Origin: Zhengitettix transpicula
Lineage: Eukaryota > Arthropoda > Insecta > Orthoptera > Tetrigidae
NCBI GenBank assembly: GCA_037074705.1
Contig: CM073591.1
Location: 180,817,432 to 180,881,431 of the forward strand
Length of the DNA: 64,000 nt
Direction: 5' to 3'
The position numbers were made by a program, and so were the translations under genes. Position 1 is the first letter of the stretch, and each line of letters begins with the position of its first letter. The notes beneath the pieces were generated by a model. It worked only from the letters and a program-made list of their open reading frames with translations. It had not been told where the DNA came from and did not search any database. This document shows, one piece after another, positions 58,433 to 64,000 of this stretch.

Positions 58433-58670
58433 AGAGTGTCAACTGTTGCTGCTGTTATTGTGATGGCGGTTAGCCTCACCGCAGGGGTGTTGTGCCTGCC
58501 GTTTCCCGAAGAGGAGGAAGTCCTGCCCGTGGACGTCGGAGACCCCGACAGCCCCTCTGTCGCCACAAGCGCCGAGGACTCCGATGACAAACAGAGCGTC
58601 TCCGCGGAAATAGGCAGCCTTGTGGATGAGCTTAGCAAGTACTTCTTTGGCTCGCCCAGGAACGAAACAG
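58433..58670 (+). CDS. Signal-peptide exon of an unrecognised secreted acidic protein (partial)
   Basis: I do not recognise this protein. The segment is open, GC-rich against its AT-rich surroundings, and bounded by CAG at 58430-58432 and a donor GTAAAT at 58671. It reads STVAAVIVMAVSLTAGVLC, a strong hydrophobic signal core. LPFPEEEEVLPVDVGDPDSP follows, then an acidic Ser/Asp-rich stretch and VDELSKYFFGSPRNET with an N-glycosylation sequon. The exon ends in phase 1. An in-frame ATG at 58463 could start translation but would shorten the hydrophobic core. A start in an upstream exon is equally possible. It is probably a propeptide or linker followed by a domain encoded beyond the window. It could also be a chance open frame, but base composition, splice sites and the signal peptide agree. 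Confidence 0.6.
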
Positions 58671-59311
58671 GTAAATTTAATTGGGTTGACGAATTGTCCA
58701 CTATTCGTCAATATGCTGAAACATTCAGAACATCAGCAACGAATTCGTATAATCATCAAATCGAGGGGTTTATCTACCGACCCTGAAAAGAGCAGTATAT
58801 TGGGGAGCAAATGCTGCGTTATTTGATAAATCTAGAATATTTCAGGATCGAGTATGCTCTCAATGATCCATCCTGAAGACTATCAAAGTTTATTAACCAA
58901 TAAAAACTTAGTATTTCATCTTTCCACCACTTCGTTTCATTATTTACTGCTTCTTTATCTTTTCAACACTTTCCCAGTTTATATTACGGTTCTCCTTTAC
59001 ACCATTTCTGCATTAGTGTACATTACAATTATATCAGTGAAACAAAGGAAAATACAAGGAATAACATTCGTACTATAGCCTCTAAATCTTTGTTGGTGAT
59101 GTTGATGAATATTTGAATTTTAACTAATTTATTCAACGAAATAAAATAACAGATTATTTTTCTCAATGAACTGTTCCAAAAGTGATTTTTAACACTATTT
59201 TTTTATAGATTACCCATTAATATATAAAATGAAATATTTGATATAATACGACTTAGTCTTAAAAATGATTCAAATGCTGAAAATACAACATAATGCGTGA
59301 TTCAATTTAAA
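58671..59311. other. Putative intron, nothing recognised
   Basis: AT-rich sequence after the donor at 58671. Base composition drops sharply relative to the exon. No repeats or coding exon are recognised before the Helitron at 59312. Confidence 0.4.
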
Positions 59312-62300
59312 TCTTATAAATAAAGAAGAGTGTTTGTTTGTATATATATATATATGTGTGTGTGTATGTTCCTTATACAAATCTACACCAGTGGAGCAAA
59401 TTTCACCAAATTTCGTACACGTGTACTTTGCGACCAGGAAACAAACACTGTCGGGGTGAGACGCGTCTACCACCCCCAGAAGCGAGGGTGGACGGGGTGG
59501 AAATATTTAAACATGCTAAAACAGTCGATATTTCGGTCGGATAAATATTTTAAGAAGTCACAGTTACTGATAGTGTTTCTACCGACTGTCGGGGTGAGAC
59601 GCGTCTACCACCCCCAGAAGCGGGGGTTGACGGGGATGGAAATATTTACACATGCTAAAACAGCCGATATTAGAGTTGGATAAATATTTATAGGGGTAAA
59701 GATATTGATAGTGTTTCTACCGATGTCATCTGAATATAATTATCTGAATAAAATGCTTTACAAGAAAATAACGTGAATTCAACCGAGATCGGAGTCAAAT
59801 CTAAGGTTATGGATGTCACTGAGTTTAGTTATGATATTCAGCTTGGAATTTATCCCTCAGATGCAGGGGTAGGAGGGTGGAAATTTTGGCGCTGGCAGAC
59901 ACGACAGATATTTGCGTTGAGACAATATTTTTCAGGGTTAATTATATTGATTGTAATTCTACTGATGTTTTGTGTATAATTTCAACCCCTTTCGGCATGC
60001 GAGGGGAGCACCCTTATGTGTGGGGTGGAGGGACGTTGCATATAATTAACGCCAAATCAACCGAGGTTCGGGTCAAATCGGGGTTATGGATGTCGCTGAG
60101 ACTATTTATAACAAACCGAGAAACTCACAGGGGTGGGTGGGAATTGGCGGTGATGAGAGGGGGTGGGCGGGGAAAGAAATTTTCTAACATAGTAATCGGC
60201 CGATTTTGGCGTCGAATCAATATAATTCGGGATCAATGACATTCATAAAATTTCACTACACGTTATCTGTGTATAATTTAAACGTCTTTTAGGCATAGGA
60301 ATGGTGCACCCTTAAGGGTTGGGGTGGAGTGGCAATACATGAAATTACGCAAACACATTCGAGTTTCGAGTCGAATCCGGGGTTATATTTGTCACTGTGC
60401 TTAATTATGACAATTAACTGACAGTTTAACTTCCCCAAGCGGGGATGGACAGGGATTGAAATTTTCAAACATGTTAAGCATAGACTGCTTCGAATAAATA
60501 TTTTTCTGGTTCACTGAGATTTATTATATTTATCTACATGTTCCATATATTTAATATAACCTCTTTCGGGATTTGGAGTGTAGCACCGTTAAGGGTGGAG
60601 GTGGAATGAATTTATAAAAAATAACGCAAACACAATCGAGATTAGACTCAGATCCAGGGTTATGGTTGTCAGTGAGTTTAAGTATGATATTCAAGTTGCA
60701 TTTTAAGTCCCCCAAGCTGGGGTGGTTGAGGGTGGAAATCTTCAAACATGCAAACGCGGCCAATATTTGAGTCGGATAAATATTTTCCGGGTAAAAGTGA
60801 TAAATTTTGTTTGTAACAATGGATGTCAGTTACATTTCCACATTGTACGGCATGAGAAAGGAGAACTATAGGGTTGGGGTGGAGGAATGTTACAAGAAAA
60901 TAATTCGAATACAGCCGAGACTGGAGTCAAAACAAAAGTTATGGATAACGATGGTTTAATTATGACATTAAAGTAACAATTAACATCACAGGGACGCGGG
61001 CGGTTTGGGGTGGAAATTGTCAAACATGTTAATCTACTGATTTTTGCAACCACTACATATTTTTAGGGATCAAAGAGATTCAAAAAATTTTTCTACATAG
61101 CCCTTACGGGCTTATCAGTAGAGCACTTTTAGGGGTGGGGTGGAGGAATGCTACAAGAAAATAACGCGAATACAATCGAGATTGGAGTCAAAACCAAGGT
61201 TATGGATGTCACATAGTTCAATTATGGCATTCAATTGGCCATTTAACCTCTAAGAGCGGGAGTGGATGGGGTGGACGGGGGTGGAATTTTTATAACATTT
61301 TAAACGGTCGATATTTACATTAAATAATTAATTGTCAAGGTCAATGAAATTGATAATATATATACCGATGTTGATTTAAAATATAACCCTTTTGTGGTAT
61401 CCCTTGAGGGAAGCACACTTAGGTGAGGGGGTGAAAACATCAATATGCTAAAACAGTCGATATTTAGGTAGATAAATATATTTAGGAATCAAAGACAGAG
61501 TGTTTCAACCGATGTTATCTGAGATTATATTCAATTACCCATTTAATACCCTGGGTGCGGGAATGGACGGGGTGGAATTTTTCAAACATGTTAAATAATC
61601 GATATTTCCGTGGAATAACTAAATGCCAGGGTCATTGACGTTCATAGTATTTCTATCGATGTTGTTTGTAGGCATGATAGGGGTGAGGGTGGAGTAGATT
61701 TACAAGAAAATAACGCGAAAACAACCGAGATTCGAGTCAAATCGAAGGTAATGGATGTCGCTGAATTTATTTATGACAATCTGGGCAACGCGCGGGTGTC
61801 AGTTGGGTTGGGATGAGTTGGGCGGAGGTGTACGGGGCATAGAAATTTTAAACAAGTTGACCGACTGTTTTTTGCGTCTATTAAATATATCATTTAAATT
61901 AAAAAAATTTCTCTACATTTTGCCCGGATATAACTTCAACATCTATCTGGATTGGGAATGGAGCACCCCTTAAGGGTGGGGGTTGAGTGGAATGACATTA
62001 AAATGATGCAAAAACAATCGACACTGTAGTCGAATCCACGGTCATGGATGTCAATGAGTTAAATTATTACATTAAACTAACCGTTTAACTCCCCCCAATG
62101 AATGGTTGGCTGGGGTGTAAATAACTTTAAACATGTTAAACGGTCGATTTTTGTAGCGAATAAATATTTGTCGGGGACAATGTCATTGATAAGATTTCTA
62201 CCGATTTTGCTTTTAATTTCAACCCCTTGACACACGTGAAGGATCACAATTAGTGGTGGGGGTGGAGGGACGTTACTAGAAAATAACGTTAATAATTCCC

Positions 62301-63229
62301 AGATTCCAGATATAGGTGAATGTATTTATGACAACATGGGAAATGCACGGTGGTTGGCGGTGGTGTGCGGAGGGGGCGGGTGGGTGAGGGGCTTGGCGGA
62401 GTTGGGCGTGGGAATATATTTTCAAACAAGTTAACCGGCCGATTTTTGCTTCGAATAAATATATTTCGGCATCAATAAGATTCGTAAAATTTCTCTACAT
62501 GTTTTCTGTGTAGAATTTCAATCCCTTTCGGGCTTTGGATGGGTGTACCCTTAAGGGTGTGCGTGAAGTGGCATTACATAAAAAGCGGAAACCATTGAGA
62601 TTGGAGTCGAATCCGGGGCTATAGTTGTCACTGAGTTTAATTACGACATTAAACTTGCCGTTTAAATCCCCGAAGCATGAGTGGTCTGGGGTGGAAATTT
62701 TCAAACGTATTAAACGGTCGATATTTGCGATAATTATTTCCTGGGGTTAATTACTTTGATAGTATTTATACCGATGCTGTTTGTGGATAATTTCAACCCC
62801 TGTGAGGGGAGCAAGCTTAGGGGTGGGGTGGAGGTACGTTAAATTAAAAAAACGCAAAAACATCCGAGATTCTAATCAATTCAGAGACTCTGAATGTCGC
62901 TGAGTCTAATTGTGACAACCTGGGTTGCATACGAGTTTGGGAGGTGGAGGGCGGGAGTAGAAATTTTCAGACAATGTAATCGGCCGAATTTTGCGTGGAA
63001 TAAATACTTTTTGATTATCGAACATTTGAGGGGGTGGTCATCTTTAACATGCAAAAACGACCGATATATTTGGTCAATGACTTCAACCCCCTTCGGCATG
63101 GGAGGTGACCACATTTAGGGATAGGGTTCGAGGAGTGTTACATAAAAAAGCGCAAAAGCAAATGAAATTGGAGTAATATCGGGGGTTATAGATAAATGGC
63201 ATCTCGGGCAACGCCGGGCACCCAGCTAG
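59312..63229 (+). mobile_element. Nonautonomous Helitron built of ~280-bp tandem units, complete ends
   Basis: The 5' end is A|TCTTATAAATAAAGAAGAG at 59312. The 3' end is CTCGG-GCAACG-CCGGG (5-bp stem with one G-T pair, 6-base loop), then CACCCAG and CTAG at 63226-63229, followed by T. This fits the Helitron TC...CTRR rule and A|T insertion. Between them the GGTTATGGATGTC(A/G)CTGAG anchor and its variants recur at about 59802, 60083, 60380, 60658, 60938, 61197, 61748, 62040, 62618 and 62885, mostly 260-300 bp apart. A final degenerate copy runs straight into the terminal hairpin. Each unit also has an AACATGTTAA block, ATTTCAACCCC and a GGGTGGGG run. No helicase or Rep coding is seen. Confidence 0.85.
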
Positions 63230-63230
63230 T

Positions 63231-64000
63231 ATAAAATAAAATGACAATTATCACTGTGAGCTATAAAACTAGCGGGAGGAAGAAAAGAACAGACATATCT
63301 ACATCGTCAGTTGCAGGAACATGTACCTTCATGAATGTTTTTCACAACCTCGTTAGACTTTGTTGATTACCAAATCACAATATTTTTATAACACAGTCAA
63401 TAATGCTGACCAAGGTATATTTCCATCTTTTCTCCTTACAAATTTGAAGATATTTCATTCTATGTACATGAGATTATGAGAAGTTTGTAGAAATGGAGTC
63501 CATTCAAATATCTGTGAGAGCTGTTGTGTCGCAGGCAGAACCTTTCTGGAGAGACGGAAAGGGCTATCTTTGCGGATGCATTTTCTCTTCTCCGTTTTTC
63601 AACTAAGGTTCCCACAAGCCGAGGCACCTCGGCCTGTTTTGAGAGGTGTATGTTCCGGGGTCGCAGACCTTGGCCATACGGTAATAGTTATTATTGAGAT
63701 TAATCGGGTATACCATTGCCTTGGAGAAGAAAAATAGAGTCTGAGTATTGTTCTCTTGATGACGAACAGTTTTTCTGTACTGTTCGAAACGATGGAATTT
63801 CTTTAACCTAACTTGTTTCTTTCACACTGCCTCTCTCTTTCTGTTTTTCTTGCTTCCTTTGTTTTCTTCTCTTGGAGTATATCTCTCATCTTCTTTCTGA
63901 TTTTCTACACGATCATTCTCGTCATCTCTCTGACGGCCTCTGTCTTTCTGTTTTTTCTTGTTTATTGGCTTTTCATTCCTTTTTCTTTCTCAATTTTTCT
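63231..64000. other. Right-edge flank, pyrimidine-rich end
   Basis: No exon is confirmed. A short open stretch at 63530-63720 follows TTGTGTCGCAG but lacks coding character. From about 63825 to the end the plus strand is strongly CT-rich (repeated CTTTCTG and CTCTCTTTC), probably low-complexity. Confidence 0.4.

Noticed and set aside
63530..63720. Possible next exon of the secreted protein gene
   Set aside because: The phase would fit, but the acceptor is weak and the translation has no coding character.

Overview
This is an AT-rich, intron-bearing, repeat-saturated animal nuclear window, most likely from an arthropod. The signs are short coding exons separated by kilobase-scale introns, R1-clade and jockey-type LINEs, Penelope-like elements, mariners and Helitrons, and many (TA)n tracts. 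I cannot name the species. There are no prokaryotic features, CRISPR arrays or recognisable tRNA or rRNA genes.

Host genes. (1) The first coding exon of a coronin lies on the minus strand at 2385-2582; the rest runs off the left edge. (2) A complete five-exon phosphatidylinositol synthase (CDIPT/PIS) gene lies on the plus strand at 5168-16517 and predicts 217 residues. Its 9.9-kb intron 2 is full of Penelope-like and other repeats. Coronin and CDIPT are divergently oriented. (3) A complete six-exon LRRC47 homologue lies on the minus strand at 34143-24883 and predicts 527 residues: leucine-rich repeats, a basic linker and a B3/B4-like C-terminal part. (4) One GC-rich exon at 58433-58670 looks like the signal-peptide exon of an unrecognised secreted acidic protein.

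Mobile DNA fills most of the rest. From 0 to 15 kb there are a LINE 3' end, Penelope-like RT and GIY-YIG remnants, a SINE and a 62-bp minisatellite. From 17 to 24 kb there are a DDE transposon with terminal inverted repeats, an LTR-element gag with zinc knuckles, a LINE endonuclease fragment, an unclassified GC-rich repeat block and another Penelope-like piece. From 35 to 53 kb there are R1 and jockey LINE remnants, a TGTAAT...ATTACA (LTR-like) family and Helitrons. From 53 to 63 kb there are a LINE interrupted by a mariner, a second mariner, and a 3.9-kb Helitron built mostly of about a dozen ~280-bp tandem units.

The most unusual item is this Helitron family. It has TC...CTAG ends, a 3' hairpin and A|T insertion sites. 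It occurs both as a compact ~0.8-kb form and as forms swollen by a ~250-300-bp satellite-like unit, with decayed copies throughout the window. The next most interesting are the LTR-like family, whose 3' end is a tandem triplet of tRNA-primer-site-like units, and the orphan secreted-protein exon.
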